A stretch of 64,000 bases of DNA, taken from Prevotella sp. (GTDB lineage: Bacteria > Bacteroidota > Bacteroidia > Bacteroidales > Bacteroidaceae). Positions 1 to 9,028 of the stretch are shown here, piece after piece; positions within the stretch are counted from its first letter, which is position 1; each line of letters opens with the position of its first letter. Under the pieces are notes generated by a model. It was not told the origin of the DNA. It worked only from the letters and a program-made list of their open reading frames with translations, and did not search any database. The DNA lies in the NCBI GenBank assembly GCA_017417465.1, contig JAFPZD010000145.1:1-64000 (forward strand). Reading direction: 5' to 3'. The translations under genes and the position numbers were made by a program.

Positions 1-63
1 GTAAATGGCATACTTACGACTCGTAAATGGCATACTTACGACCTGTAAACGGCATACTTACGG
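1..63. repeat. 20-bp tandem repeat, three copies
   Basis: Three units of about 20-22 bp with the core GGCATACTTACG(A/G)C lie head to tail at the window edge, so the array may extend to the left. The same core recurs at 40434-40497. An 'AATGATAGAG' motif follows at about 81-113, as it also follows the second array. I see no gene in 1-625; the short open frames there run through repeat DNA and the promoter. Confidence 0.8.
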
Positions 64-111
64 CATGAACTATAGAGCAAAAAAAATGATAGAGCCCAAA
101 ATAAATGATAG

Positions 112-272
112 AGCCTGTGTCGCGTACCTAAAGGCACGCTTGTCACTACAACCCTCAAATACCAGCCATTCTTGCGTCCCGTTGGTAGCAAGCGACAAGG
201 TCGAGCGGAAATGGCTGGCTACCACTGTCTGATGCCTACGGCATCGGCTGTGCATAACTTGCGGAACTTGAA
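112..272. repeat. REP-like dispersed element, copy 1
   Basis: This stretch carries TGTCGCGTACCTAAAGGCAC, then an 'CCAGCCATT'/'AATGGCTGG' pair, then the small palindrome GATGCCTACGGCATC. The same modules occur at 29885-30090 and 39915-40085. Here only one arm of the outer hairpin is present. A separate hairpin, AACTTCCGCAT with ATGCGGAAGTT, lies just downstream at 278-307. Confidence 0.75.
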
Positions 273-491
273 AATACAACTTCCGCATATCATGAAATGC
301 GGAAGTTAAATATAGCTGATTGTGGCCTTCGCTCCCTTTTGCTCCTCTCTACGAAGTGACACCAGAAAGGGCAAAAAGCCAACTCTCATCTCGCTACCAC
401 TGTGGCTATGAGACTATTCGAATCATCCCATCTTTGTGCATAAATGTCTCAAAAATAATCCAAATACTTTGGCAGTTCCATTTTTTATGCG

Positions 492-499
492 TACCTTTG
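492..499 (+). promoter_or_regulatory. -7 element TACCTTTG
   Basis: TACCTTTG is preceded by TTTG at 468-471 with a 20-bp spacer, matching the Bacteroidota -33/-7 layout. It would give a leader of about 120 nt for the exported protein that starts at 626. Confidence 0.75.
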
Positions 500-625
500 C
501 ACCGTTTTTGCGAAAACATCCGTGAAACGACGGTCTTCTGCAGAACCGGGGCACTCGCGAAACCCTTTGCCCACGCGGTTTTTCCGATAAAAAAGAAGCA
601 AACATATTTAATTATAACAAAAATT

Positions 626-3061
626 ATGACACAAAAAAAAATTATTTCAAAAACAATGCTCCTGATTACCATGATGGTAACAGGGGTGACAAGTGTATGG
701 TCAGAAGAAGTGACCTACACCATTTCCGACAAGAACACACTGTCAATAACAGGTACTGCACCTACGGGCTCTTCTGCAACTATCGTAGAGACTTATGGCA
801 CATCAAAGCAGATGACTAGTGGTAATAGCCAGACCTTAACATTAAATGGATACGGGGGCTATAAAATTACCCAACTTGTGTTATCAATGAAATCCAACAA
901 GAGTGCAGGTGCCGGAAAATTATCTTATTCAACTAACGGAGGTACATCTTTCACCTACCTTGTAGGATCTAACACGTCAGGCGTGGCATTTGAAAATAAT
1001 AGTTGGAACGGAAGCTACGCTTCAGAATACACCGACATCACAAAAACTGTGGAAATTGCTTGTGGAAGTAGCGATATTGTCATCAAAATCGAGGCAACTA
1101 CGAACTCGTTGTATTGCAAATCCTACAGTATAACTTACGAAGCCCTCGTTCAATCTCCAGCAATCTCATTACCTTCAGGTAATGTAGAATATGGGACAAC
1201 CGTGACCCTGACTGCAGCAGAAGGGATGGATATCATCTACACAACAGATGGTACAATTCCAACTTTAAGCAATTCAACTACATATAATGGTCCAATTGCC
1301 ATAACAAGAGACATGACTCTCAAAGCTGTTGCTGTAGCCATCGAAGGAGATGAATACTTGCTCAGTCCTGTCGCATCCGCTTCTTATACCTTGATTCGTC
1401 CCGCCGCTCCAACATTTTCGATAGCTTCCGGAAGCTGTATTGAAGTTGGTACCGAAGTAACTATCACCTCTCCTGAGAACTGTATTATCGCCTATACAAC
1501 CAATGCAGAAGATACAGAAGTTGGTGGGGACGGTGTTATCATGACAGAAAGCAACACAGTAACTATGGCTGTCAATCAAGACATGACAATACATGCAAGA
1601 AGTTATGACTCAAATGCGGTGGAGAGTATTGTGGCAACCGCAACTTATTCTACCTACATCATGAGTGTTCCCACTTTCTCAATCGAAAATATTACAATGG
1701 AAGTAGGTGCTCTTAAAAAACCTTCCATTACAACCGAGTCTAATGGTCAAATCACATTTACATCTGATAACGAGTCTATCGCACAAATTGAGAATGGTCA
1801 AGTAAGAGCCGTTTCTGTAGGAAATACGACAATTACAGCAATTATCGCTCAGGCAGGTCAATACTATGCTGCAGAAACCACCTTTAACGTGACGGTTACA
1901 CCAGCCGGCATTTGGGAAACGGCCAGTAAAGGTATTGATGAATTAACTTATGAAGGGATTGGCTTAAGTGGTGGTAATAACGGATATAGTAAATTTTCAA
2001 ATATATCTTTCAATTCCACAGCAAAATATGCTGGCCAAATATACAAACAAAATAATTTAAGATATATTCAGATGAGGGACACCAATCCTTCAGGTATAGT
2101 GACGACTAACTCTGGTGGAAGAGCAAGTAAAGTTATTATAAATTGGAATATCGATAGAACTGATGATGGCCGATACATTTCTGTTTTTGGAAAAAACACA
2201 GCGTACAATGATGGAGCTGATCTCTATTCAACTAACACTAATACTCTTGGAACTCTCCTTGGAACAATTGTAAAGGGAACAAGTACTGAACTCATAATTG
2301 ATGGTGACTACCAGTTTATTGGCCTTTTGGCTAGTGATCCAGTTTATGCTACAAGCATAACCATCTACTGGGAGGGTGAAAATGTGACCATTTCTGATGC
2401 TTCCAACTACGTCCCTGATGCCAAAGAATATGTTAATATGACGCTTGACCGTTCATTCGTTACTGGTTGGAATGGCGTTGTTCTGCCCTTCGACCTTACT
2501 AACGATGTAAAGACAGCCATGGGAGCCACCGATATTAAGACACTTGGAAGTGCAACTTCAGAGGGCAGTTCTATCACACTGAATTTCACAGACGCCACTC
2601 TTCCCGTTGCAGCAGGAACACCTGTTCTGGTGAAACTTTCAGAAGCTAAAAACAATGGTGACGTTATTATCAAGGGTGTGGGGATTAAGACCACAAGCCC
2701 AACAACGACAGCTATAGAAAAAACCATTGACACAGAAAAGTTCACACTGAAAGGAACATACGAAAGCATTGACGAAAGTAGTAATGAATTATACTTCGTT
2801 AGTGGAACAAAGTTCTATCATAAAGCAAAAGATATTAGCCTCAGCATCGACCCCTTACGTGCATATATCGTACAGGAGAGTTCAGCTAACGAAAGCCGGG
2901 ATGTGAAATTCATCATTGAAGACAATCAATCAACTGGTATTGTTACCCTAAACCCAAACAACTCATTTATCAATCAGACTTATGACCTTCAGGGCCGCCA
3001 AGTAGCAAGACCTGCTAAAGGACTTTACATTATGAATGGTAAAAAGATCGTCATTCGCTAA
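626..3061 (+). CDS. Exported multidomain protein with C-terminal sorting-type tail
   Basis: The function is unknown; the protein is probably delivered to the cell surface or outside. The frame is open from 320, but ATG 626 is chosen because a signal peptide (about residues 1-26, ending ...TSVWS) follows it and because a promoter lies upstream at 492. After a beta-rich N-terminal region come a chitobiase C-terminal-like module (about 178-255, with YTTDGTIP), a second similar module (about 260-338) and a Big_2-like Ig module (about 346-425). A domain with 'GVVLPF' begins near 615 and is also seen in the protein at 16118-17425. The tail is YDLQGRQV...KGLYIMNGKKIV. The gene is clearly AT-richer than its neighbours. 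A 61-residue peptide gene follows 31 bp downstream. It is 811 aa long. Confidence 0.85.
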   Translation: MTQKKIISKTMLLITMMVTGVTSVWSEEVTYTISDKNTLSITGTAPTGSSATIVETYGTSKQMTSGNSQTLTLNGYGGYKITQLVLSMKSNKSAGAGKLSYSTNGGTSFTYLVGSNTSGVAFENNSWNGSYASEYTDITKTVEIACGSSDIVIKIEATTNSLYCKSYSITYEALVQSPAISLPSGNVEYGTTVTLTAAEGMDIIYTTDGTIPTLSNSTTYNGPIAITRDMTLKAVAVAIEGDEYLLSPVASASYTLIRPAAPTFSIASGSCIEVGTEVTITSPENCIIAYTTNAEDTEVGGDGVIMTESNTVTMAVNQDMTIHARSYDSNAVESIVATATYSTYIMSVPTFSIENITMEVGALKKPSITTESNGQITFTSDNESIAQIENGQVRAVSVGNTTITAIIAQAGQYYAAETTFNVTVTPAGIWETASKGIDELTYEGIGLSGGNNGYSKFSNISFNSTAKYAGQIYKQNNLRYIQMRDTNPSGIVTTNSGGRASKVIINWNIDRTDDGRYISVFGKNTAYNDGADLYSTNTNTLGTLLGTIVKGTSTELIIDGDYQFIGLLASDPVYATSITIYWEGENVTISDASNYVPDAKEYVNMTLDRSFVTGWNGVVLPFDLTNDVKTAMGATDIKTLGSATSEGSSITLNFTDATLPVAAGTPVLVKLSEAKNNGDVIIKGVGIKTTSPTTTAIEKTIDTEKFTLKGTYESIDESSNELYFVSGTKFYHKAKDISLSIDPLRAYIVQESSANESRDVKFIIEDNQSTGIVTLNPNNSFINQTYDLQGRQVARPAKGLYIMNGKKIVIR

Positions 3062-3092
3062 ACTATAAATTTAATAAGAAAGGAACAAACAA

Positions 3093-3278
3093 ATGAACAA
3101 GAATAATTATATCTCCCCTAAGATTCAGATATTAACTCTTACGATTGATTTACAGTTAATGGCTGGTTCAACGACTCAGAGTGGTCTTGGTAGTGATGTA
3201 ACTAATGAAGAGTATAACCCTTCCAGTGGCATTAAGCCCAGTAGAAAGAATGATAGTTTTTGGGACGAAGAATTGTAA
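3093..3278 (+). CDS. Small peptide of the 'SR....WD(D/E)E' type (61 aa)
   Basis: The function is unknown. It follows the exported protein by 31 bp on the same strand, with AAGGAAC as a plausible ribosome binding site. The N-terminus (MNKNNYISPKIQIL) has the pattern M-K--Y--P-I. It is followed by a hydrophobic stretch ending LMAGS, a polar Gly/Ser/Asn region, and a C-terminus SRKNDSFWDEEL. The 50-aa peptide at 15920-16072 shares every one of these landmarks and also lies just downstream of an exported protein. The LMAGS junction is reminiscent of a leader/core boundary in precursor peptides, but that is inference. No modifying enzyme is adjacent. Confidence 0.7.
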   Translation: MNKNNYISPKIQILTLTIDLQLMAGSTTQSGLGSDVTNEEYNPSSGIKPSRKNDSFWDEEL

Positions 3279-3354
3279 CTATCATAATTCCTGTTATCTA
3301 TAAAGGAGCAGACGTTTGATTACTTAAGTGTGTCACTTCAACATTAAATGAGCA

Positions 3355-3394
3355 GCCGGTCGCCATCTAAAATGGATGACGACTGGCCTCTTTT
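3355..3394 (+). terminator. Rho-independent terminator
   Basis: GCCGGTCGCCATC pairs with GATGACGACTGGC (two G-U pairs) around a short loop and is followed by CTCTTTT. It ends the unit of the exported protein and the small peptide. Confidence 0.75.
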
Positions 3395-3461
3395 CATTGC
3401 AGTTTTAATGCCTAACATGCACTTTTTCACTCCTTTTCTTGCGTTTTTGGCAGGAATTTCG

Positions 3462-3469
3462 TACCTTTG
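3462..3469 (+). promoter_or_regulatory. -7 element TACCTTTG for purU
   Basis: TACCTTTG lies 23 bp upstream of the purU ATG, immediately after a T-rich stretch. Confidence 0.7.
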
Positions 3470-3492
3470 CAACCCAAAACGACTTGACTTAA

Positions 3493-4374
3493 ATGGAAAC
3501 GACAGAGAAAATGAAGCCAACGGCTATATTGCTGCTGCACTGCCCTGACCAACAGGGCATCATTTCAGAGATAACCAAGTTCATAACCGACAATCAGGGT
3601 AACATTGTCTATCTGGACCAGTATGTGGACCGTGAGGACAGCATGTTCTTCATGCGCCTCGAGTGGGAGCTGGACACGTTCCTCATCCCCCGCGAAAAGA
3701 TCCGCGAGCTGATCGACACGCTCTACGTCAGACGCTACCAGATGGAGTTCAGCCTCTACTTCAGCGACCAGCGTCCACGCATGGCCATCTTCGTGAGCCG
3801 TATGAGCCACTGCCTCTACGACCTGCTGGCACGGTGGAAGGCCGGCGAGTTCGATGTTGACATCCCCTGTATTGTGAGCAACCACGAGGACCTGCGCTAC
3901 GTGGCCGACCAGTTTGGTATCCCGTACCACGTGTGGTCAGTCAAAAAAGACCACTCGAACAAGGCCGAGGTCGAGCAGGCTGAGATGGAGCTACTGCAGC
4001 AGGAGCGCGTGACATTCATCGTGCTGGCGCGCTACATGCAGATACTCAGCGAGGAGATGATCGCCGCCTACCCGCACCATATCATCAACATCCACCACTC
4101 ATTCCTGCCAGCGTTCGTAGGTGCCAAGCCTTACCACCAGGCCTACGAGCGTGGCGTGAAAATTATTGGAGCCACCAGCCACTATGTGACCAGCGAACTC
4201 GACGCCGGACCTATCATTGAGCAGGACGTGGCACGCATCACCCACAAGGACTCGCCTGAAAGTCTGGTGCTGAAAGGCCGCGACCTGGAGAAGATCGTGC
4301 TGTCGCGTGCCGTCAGCAAGCATATCGAGCGCAAAATCCTCACGTACAAGAACAAGACAATTATCTTCAGCTGA
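3493..4374 (+). CDS. purU: Formyltetrahydrofolate deformylase
   Basis: PurU hydrolyses 10-formyl-tetrahydrofolate to formate and tetrahydrofolate in the cytoplasm, balancing one-carbon pools. At 293 aa it is close to the usual 280-290. Residues about 8-85 are an ACT domain (LLLHCPDQQGIISEIT). Residues about 95-290 are the formyltransferase-like catalytic domain with NIHHSFLPAF and SHYVTSELDAGPIIEQ, which hold the Asn/His/Asp catalytic set of the family. The ATG at 3493 follows a -7 element closely; a second Met lies at codon 6 and cannot be excluded as start. It is monocistronic, with a bidirectional terminator after it. Confidence 0.95.
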   Translation: METTEKMKPTAILLLHCPDQQGIISEITKFITDNQGNIVYLDQYVDREDSMFFMRLEWELDTFLIPREKIRELIDTLYVRRYQMEFSLYFSDQRPRMAIFVSRMSHCLYDLLARWKAGEFDVDIPCIVSNHEDLRYVADQFGIPYHVWSVKKDHSNKAEVEQAEMELLQQERVTFIVLARYMQILSEEMIAAYPHHIINIHHSFLPAFVGAKPYHQAYERGVKIIGATSHYVTSELDAGPIIEQDVARITHKDSPESLVLKGRDLEKIVLSRAVSKHIERKILTYKNKTIIFS

Positions 4375-4393
4375 TAGATTCGGGACACACAGA

Positions 4394-4426
4394 AAAAGCG
4401 CTATTGCCTTGGACAATAGCGCTTTT
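4394..4426. terminator. Bidirectional terminator between purU and a small lipoprotein gene
   Basis: AAAAGCGCTATTG and CAATAGCGCTTTT form a perfect 13-bp stem flanked by A and T runs. It can serve both convergent genes. Confidence 0.85.
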
Positions 4427-4448
4427 AACATGCTTGATTCTGTTCGAA

Positions 4449-4742
4449 TTACTGAGCAACTTCCTCAACAGCCTCGGCAGCCTCTTCAACGACCTGCTCA
4501 ACAGCAGCCTTAGCGGCAACGATTGAGTCGAGAGCAGCCTGGAAAGCGGCAGCGTTCTCCTCGGTGAGCTCGGCACCAAGAACAGCGAGAGCAGCAGCTG
4601 AATCCTCAGCGGTAGCAACGGGGGCAGCAACCTCCTCAACTACTTCCTCAACAACCTCAGCCTCGGGAGCCTCGGCCTTCTGACCACCGGTGCAAGCTGC
4701 GAAGATGGCAGCAGCAGCGAACATAAATGCAATCTTTTTCAT
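4449..4742 (-). CDS. Small Ala/Glu/Val-rich lipoprotein (97 aa)
   Basis: The role is unknown. The start at 4742 is the Met that opens a lipoprotein signal peptide (MKKIAFMFAAAAIFAAC), giving a mature protein that begins at Cys17. The rest is Ala, Glu and Val-rich with repeated 'EEVVEEVA' and 'AAEAVEEVA', compatible with a helical or coiled-coil protein anchored to a membrane. A -7 element (TACCTTTG on the minus strand) sits about 50 bp upstream. It is monocistronic. I do not recognise the family, but the reading frame, lipobox, promoter and terminator all agree. Confidence 0.75.
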   Translation of the reverse strand: MKKIAFMFAAAAIFAACTGGQKAEAPEAEVVEEVVEEVAAPVATAEDSAAALAVLGAELTEENAAAFQAALDSIVAAKAAVEQVVEEAAEAVEEVAQ

Positions 4743-4793
4743 TTCTTTGCTTTTTAAATCTGTAAAACTATCATTAAGTTGATTAAAACGATG

Positions 4794-4801
4794 CAAAGGT
4801 A
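4794..4801 (-). promoter_or_regulatory. -7 element TACCTTTG (minus strand)
   Basis: CAAAGGTA on the plus strand reads TACCTTTG on the minus strand, about 50 bp upstream of the lipoprotein start at 4742. Confidence 0.7.
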
Positions 4802-4970
4802 GAAATTTTTTTGATACGACGCATCATTTTTTTCGATTTTTTTTTACCCCTTTTTGTAACTTTTTCGTAAATCACTGATATTCAACATATTTTGAAATGT
4901 TAAATAATGCTACAAAAACGGATGCTAAAGGAAATTTCACAAAAAAGCGCGTTTTCTCGTTTTTTTTGTG

Positions 4971-4978
4971 TATCTTTG
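4971..4978 (+). promoter_or_regulatory. -7 element TATCTTTG for mtaB
   Basis: TATCTTTG lies 51 bp before the mtaB ATG. The leader contains a GCGGAG...CTCCGC stem (4988-5015), so the transcript would begin with a short hairpin. Confidence 0.7.
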
Positions 4979-5029
4979 CAGCGTCATGCGGAGAGCCAGT
5001 GTCGAGGGCCTCCGCGCTACAGAAAGAAT

Positions 5030-6409
5030 ATGATTGATACATCAGTTTTTCAAGGCAAGACGGCGGCCTATTTCACCCTTGGCTGCAAGCTGAACTTCTC
5101 AGAGACCTCCACCTTCGGACGACAGCTGCAGGCGTTGGGGGTACGCACAGCCGCTAAAGGCGAGCAGGCCGACCTGTGCCTCATCAATACGTGCTCGGTA
5201 ACCGAGGTGGCCGACCGCAAGTGCCGCCAGGCCATCCATCGACTGGTGCGTCACCATCCCGGTGCCTTTGTGGTGGTGACAGGCTGCTATGCGCAGCTCG
5301 AGGGCGAAACGGTAAGCCACATCGAGGGCGTCGATCTGGTGTTAGGTTCCGACGAGAAGGCGCAGCTCGTGCAGTTCCTGGCAGAGGAATGGGGGGCTGT
5401 CTTGAGGAAAGAGGAAGAAAAGAGGCAAGAAGATGCCCCCACCCTTCAGCCTTCACCTTATTATAAAAAGAAGACGAAGGACATCCGCTCGTTTGCGCCC
5501 AGCTGTTCGCGGGGTAACCGCACACGCTACTTCCTAAAGGTGCAGGACGGCTGCGACTACTTCTGCACCTACTGCACCATACCCTATGCCCGTGGCTTCA
5601 GCCGCAACCCCACCATCGCATCGCTCGTCGCCCAGGCCGAGGAGGCAGCACGCGAGGGCGGCAAGGAGATTGTGCTGACAGGCGTGAACATCGGCGACTT
5701 CGGAAAGTCGACGGGCGAGCGCTTCATCGACCTCGTCCGTGCCCTTGACCAGGTTGAGGGCATCCGTCGCTACCGCATCAGCAGCCTGGAGCCCGACCTG
5801 CTTTCGGACGAGCTGATTGACTACTGCGCCCATAGCCGTGCTTTCATGCCCCACTTCCACGTGCCGCTGCAGAGTGGCAGCGACGAGGTGCTGCGACTGA
5901 TGCACCGCCATTACGACAGCCAGCTGTTTGCCGACAAGATAGGGCGCATCAAGGCGGCCATGCCCAATGCGTTCATCGGTGTCGACGTGATGGTAGGCTG
6001 CCGTGGCGAGACACCGGAATGTTTCGAAGAGACCTACAGGCTACTCGATGCCCTGCCCGTCAGTCAACTGCACGTGTTCCCCTATTCGGAGCGTCCCGGC
6101 ACGGCGGCCCTCAAGATTCCTTATGTCGTCGACGAGCATGAGAAGAAGGTGCGCTGCCACCGACTGCTGGAACTCAGCGACAAGAAGACGGCCGACTTCT
6201 ATGTCCACTACATTGGCCAACAGGCGGAGGTACTCTTCGAGAAGGCTACACGGGGACGCGCCATGCACGGCTTCACCCGCAACTATATACGTGTGGAACT
6301 GCCACCGCAAGTGGCCCGCCCCGAGTTCGACAACCAGCTGATGACGGTCACCCTCGGCGGCTTCAACCACGACCACAGTGCGCTCCTCGCGGAGCTAAGG
6401 TCGCAATAA
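5030..6409 (+). CDS. mtaB: tRNA threonylcarbamoyladenosine (t6A37) methylthiotransferase
   Basis: MtaB is a radical-SAM enzyme that converts t6A37 to ms2t6A37 in tRNAs reading ANN codons. The 459-aa protein starts at ATG 5030; the longer upstream frame would run through the promoter. The N-terminal UPF0004 domain has its three cysteines (TLGCKLNFSE, LCLINTCSVTE, VVTGCYAQ). The radical-SAM domain has the CxxxCxxC motif in GCDYFCTYCTIPYARG. A TRAM-like region closes the protein (QAEVLFEKATRGRAMHGF). A linker of about 35 residues before FAPSCSRGNRTRYFLK is rich in Lys/Glu and looks longer than usual for the family. The 3' side is an array of 40-bp repeats. Confidence 0.93.
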   Translation: MIDTSVFQGKTAAYFTLGCKLNFSETSTFGRQLQALGVRTAAKGEQADLCLINTCSVTEVADRKCRQAIHRLVRHHPGAFVVVTGCYAQLEGETVSHIEGVDLVLGSDEKAQLVQFLAEEWGAVLRKEEEKRQEDAPTLQPSPYYKKKTKDIRSFAPSCSRGNRTRYFLKVQDGCDYFCTYCTIPYARGFSRNPTIASLVAQAEEAAREGGKEIVLTGVNIGDFGKSTGERFIDLVRALDQVEGIRRYRISSLEPDLLSDELIDYCAHSRAFMPHFHVPLQSGSDEVLRLMHRHYDSQLFADKIGRIKAAMPNAFIGVDVMVGCRGETPECFEETYRLLDALPVSQLHVFPYSERPGTAALKIPYVVDEHEKKVRCHRLLELSDKKTADFYVHYIGQQAEVLFEKATRGRAMHGFTRNYIRVELPPQVARPEFDNQLMTVTLGGFNHDHSALLAELRSQ

Positions 6410-6425
6410 GGAGTTGTCGTTATGA

Positions 6426-6625
6426 CGAGGCGTCGTAATAACGGAATAACGTCATAACGTCATAACGAGGCTTCGTAATAACGGAATAACGTCATAACGT
6501 CATAACGAGGCTTCGTAATAACGAGATAACGTCATAACGTTATAACGAGGCGTCGAAATAACGAAATAACGATATAACGTTATGACGAGGCGTCGAAATA
6601 ACGAAATAACGTCATAACGTTATAA
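6426..6625. repeat. 40-bp tandem repeat, five copies
   Basis: The unit starts CGAGGCGTCGTAATAACG and recurs at 6426, 6466, 6506, 6546 and 6586, exactly 40 bp apart, with small substitutions. Each unit contains TAACGTCATAACGT-like imperfect palindromes. It fills the 254-bp gap between mtaB and the glycosyltransferase. A related array lies at 10508-10630. Confidence 0.9.
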
Positions 6626-6663
6626 CGAAAAAAAAGATAGACCATTAAAAAAAAGAAAAGACA

Positions 6664-7683
6664 GTGGAAAAGGTAGCGATAGTGATTCTGAACTGGAACG
6701 GGGCAGCCATGCTCCGCCAGTATCTGCCCGGCGTGCTGCAACACTCACGCGACGAGGCAACCATCTATGTCGCCGACAACGGGTCGACTGACGACAGCGT
6801 AGCGCTGCTGCGCGAACAGTTCCCCGAGGTACGTCTCATCCTGTTAGAGCGCAACTGGGGCTTCGCCGAAGGCTACAACCGGGCGTTGGCGCAGGTAGAT
6901 GCCGACTACTACCTGCTGCTGAACAGCGATATCGAGGTGACCGATGGCTGGCTGACGCCCCTGCTGGCATTCATGGACGCACGCCCAGAGGTGGCAGCCT
7001 GTCAGCCGAAACTGCGCTCGATAGCCGACCGCGAGTGCTTCGAATATGCCGGAGCCGCTGGCGGCTTCCTCGACCGTTACGGCTATCCGTTCTGTCGTGG
7101 CCGCATCTTCGATGTCGTAGAGCACGACGAGGGACAATATGATGCACCCTCAGCAGTGCTCTGGGCCACTGGTGCCGCCCTTCTCGTGCGCGCACGTATA
7201 TATAAAGAGGTGGGAGGCCTCGACGGACGCTTCTTTGCCCATCAGGAAGAGATCGACCTTTGCTGGCGCCTGCGCCTGCGTGGCCATGAGGTGTGGTGCG
7301 TCCCGGCAAGCACCGTCTACCACGTTGGCGGCGGCACGCTGCCAAAGGGAAATCCCATGAAGACATTCCTCAACTTCAGAAACTCGCTGACCATGCTCTA
7401 TAAGTGTCTGCCCGACGACGAACTGAGCCACGTCATGCGCTGGCGCTGGTTCCTTGACTACTTAGCAGCCTGGCAGACACTGCTGATGAACCGTAACCTC
7501 GGTGACTTCAAGGCCATTTACCGTGCTCGGCGAGCTTTCAGGCGCTGGCGTCACGACTTTGATGCCGACCGTCAGAAGATCCAGTCGGAAAGCACTACGG
7601 CCGACATTCCCGAACGTCGGCGCTTCTCACTGCTCTGGCAATACTACGTGCGGGGCAGGCACAACTTCTCCGAACTGCCGTAA
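6664..7683 (+). CDS. GT2 family glycosyltransferase (WbbL/rhamnosyltransferase type)
   Basis: A cytoplasmic-face glycosyltransferase of family GT2, probably adding a sugar to a surface polysaccharide or cell-envelope glycan. The start is GTG 6664, because the frame begins with the strand typical of the fold (MEKVAIVILNWNG). ADNGSTDDS binds the nucleotide sugar, and LLLNSDIEV supplies the DxD-type metal site. GLDGRFFAHQEEIDLCWRLRLRG is the conserved acceptor-side motif of WbbL-like enzymes. It has 339 residues and no transmembrane anchor. It follows the 40-bp repeat array with no obvious promoter in between. Donor and acceptor cannot be read from the sequence. Confidence 0.88.
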   Translation: MEKVAIVILNWNGAAMLRQYLPGVLQHSRDEATIYVADNGSTDDSVALLREQFPEVRLILLERNWGFAEGYNRALAQVDADYYLLLNSDIEVTDGWLTPLLAFMDARPEVAACQPKLRSIADRECFEYAGAAGGFLDRYGYPFCRGRIFDVVEHDEGQYDAPSAVLWATGAALLVRARIYKEVGGLDGRFFAHQEEIDLCWRLRLRGHEVWCVPASTVYHVGGGTLPKGNPMKTFLNFRNSLTMLYKCLPDDELSHVMRWRWFLDYLAAWQTLLMNRNLGDFKAIYRARRAFRRWRHDFDADRQKIQSESTTADIPERRRFSLLWQYYVRGRHNFSELP

Positions 7684-7692
7684 ACGAAACGG

Positions 7693-8940
7693 TTAATATT
7701 TAACGACAATGGGATTGTCAACCTCCTCGCGCCACCGTTTCACCCACTCGAACCACTCCTGAGCAGAGTGATAGCCGAACGACTCATTGTCAGAGCAATA
7801 GGCCACTTTGTAGTTCATTGTTTTGTGCGGAGCGACCACGAAGGCGTAGTTGTCCTTGTTGGCTGGCTCCTCACTAACAATGTGCTGCTGCGGGATGAGA
7901 ATGGCCAGACCGACAGTCTCACGTTTCCACTTCAGCGTGTCAGTGGCGGGGTAGTCAGTACCCCAGCAAGCACGCAGGCCCTTCTTGTCGCTGAACTCCA
8001 CCGAGCCCTTCACGTTGATGATGCCTGTTGAGAAGCGGTGGCTGCTGACGTCACTGTCGAAGATCACCTCGACATCGGTGTCGCGATGGCCAGCCCACTG
8101 CGTATAGCGGAGGGTCAGGTTGAGGAGTTGAGGAGTTGGAGAGTTGAGGAGTTGGGGAGTTGGGGAGTTGGGGAGTTGGGGAGCCTGCCATCCACGGTCG
8201 ATAACCTCGACGACGGTACAGACGGGGCCGTAGCTGACGATGCGCTGCGTGCGGCTACTCACGGGGTCGATCATCGTAGGCTCCGTGCCGTCCCATCCGC
8301 GGAAGGCGCCCAGCCCGAAGGTGTTGCCCACCCAGAGCACATCATCGCCATAGCCCTGAAGTTTCTGCTCGTCGCTGGTGTAGAACTGTGTCTCTTTCAG
8401 TTCCAAGCGTTTCTGGAACTTACCATAAAGGTCCAGTGTCTGACGCTTGTCGAAATAGATGCGTATACCGTTGAGCTCACTCTCGAAGTCCACGCCGTGG
8501 TGGTGCAGCAGGTTGTAGCTGTTGGCGCAGTCGCCACGTGCGGTGATGCTCTCCACGTAGTTGTTCTGCTTGTTTTTCTCCTTCACCTTGTCGTTACGCA
8601 TCACCATCTCGGCATAGACACGTGCCGGGTACTGGCGCTGCGGACCGTCGTTCAGCGTCACGGCATAGGTCTTCGTCTCGCGGCTCTTGAGGTCGGCAAG
8701 GAAGCACAACTCATCGTAACAGTCGTCCTGATTGAAGTCGATGAGCTGACAGGGCACCTCCTGACCGCCGGCCATGACGTATGCCGACACTACCGAGCCC
8801 TGTCCAGCGAGCGAAAGCCTAACGGGCTGGTCGCTGCGATCGACCTTCATCGGATTGGTTACACTGACCTCAAAGGTCTTTACTTGTGCTTGACAAATCA
8901 GCACAAAACAGAGTGAAAAAAGAGAAAGAAACCGTCTCAT
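7693..8940 (-). CDS. Exported DUF4861 family protein with a repeat-derived insert
   Basis: The family is common in Bacteroidota near polysaccharide-utilisation genes; its activity is not known to me. The start at 8940 gives a signal peptide (MRRFLSLFSLCFVLICQAQ) and 415 residues. Family-like segments include MVMRNDKVKEKNKQNNYVES and GDDVLWVGNTFGLGAFRGWD. An octanucleotide array at 8118-8182 lies inside the frame and encodes QLPNSPTPQLLNSPTPQLLN between 'DRGWQAP' and 'LTLRYTQWAGH'. The unit is 8 bp, so gain or loss of one copy would shift the frame. It converges on the glycosyltransferase with a gap of 9 bp. Confidence 0.8.
   Translation of the reverse strand: MRRFLSLFSLCFVLICQAQVKTFEVSVTNPMKVDRSDQPVRLSLAGQGSVVSAYVMAGGQEVPCQLIDFNQDDCYDELCFLADLKSRETKTYAVTLNDGPQRQYPARVYAEMVMRNDKVKEKNKQNNYVESITARGDCANSYNLLHHHGVDFESELNGIRIYFDKRQTLDLYGKFQKRLELKETQFYTSDEQKLQGYGDDVLWVGNTFGLGAFRGWDGTEPTMIDPVSSRTQRIVSYGPVCTVVEVIDRGWQAPQLPNSPTPQLLNSPTPQLLNLTLRYTQWAGHRDTDVEVIFDSDVSSHRFSTGIINVKGSVEFSDKKGLRACWGTDYPATDTLKWKRETVGLAILIPQQHIVSEEPANKDNYAFVVAPHKTMNYKVAYCSDNESFGYHSAQEWFEWVKRWREEVDNPIVVKY
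8118..8182. repeat. Octanucleotide repeat inside the DUF4861 gene
   Basis: About eight units of GTTGAGGA or GTTGGGGA stand in tandem. The same GGAGTTGA motif occurs between genes at 29711-29735. Confidence 0.9.
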
Positions 8941-8957
8941 ATCGTTCAATTTTCCCA

Positions 8958-8965
8958 CAAAGATA
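8958..8965 (-). promoter_or_regulatory. -7 element TATCTTTG (minus strand)
   Basis: CAAAGATA on the plus strand, 17 bp upstream of the DUF4861 protein start at 8940. Confidence 0.65.
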
Positions 8966-9028
8966 ATAAAATGATACTTAATAGTGAATTTTCTTAGGTT
9001 AAAATTTGGTTAATTCAAGGATTTTTAG

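Noticed and set aside
320-625. Extended N-terminus of the first exported protein
   Set aside because: The upstream frame runs over the promoter and leader and has no family-like sequence. ATG 626 starts a proper signal peptide.
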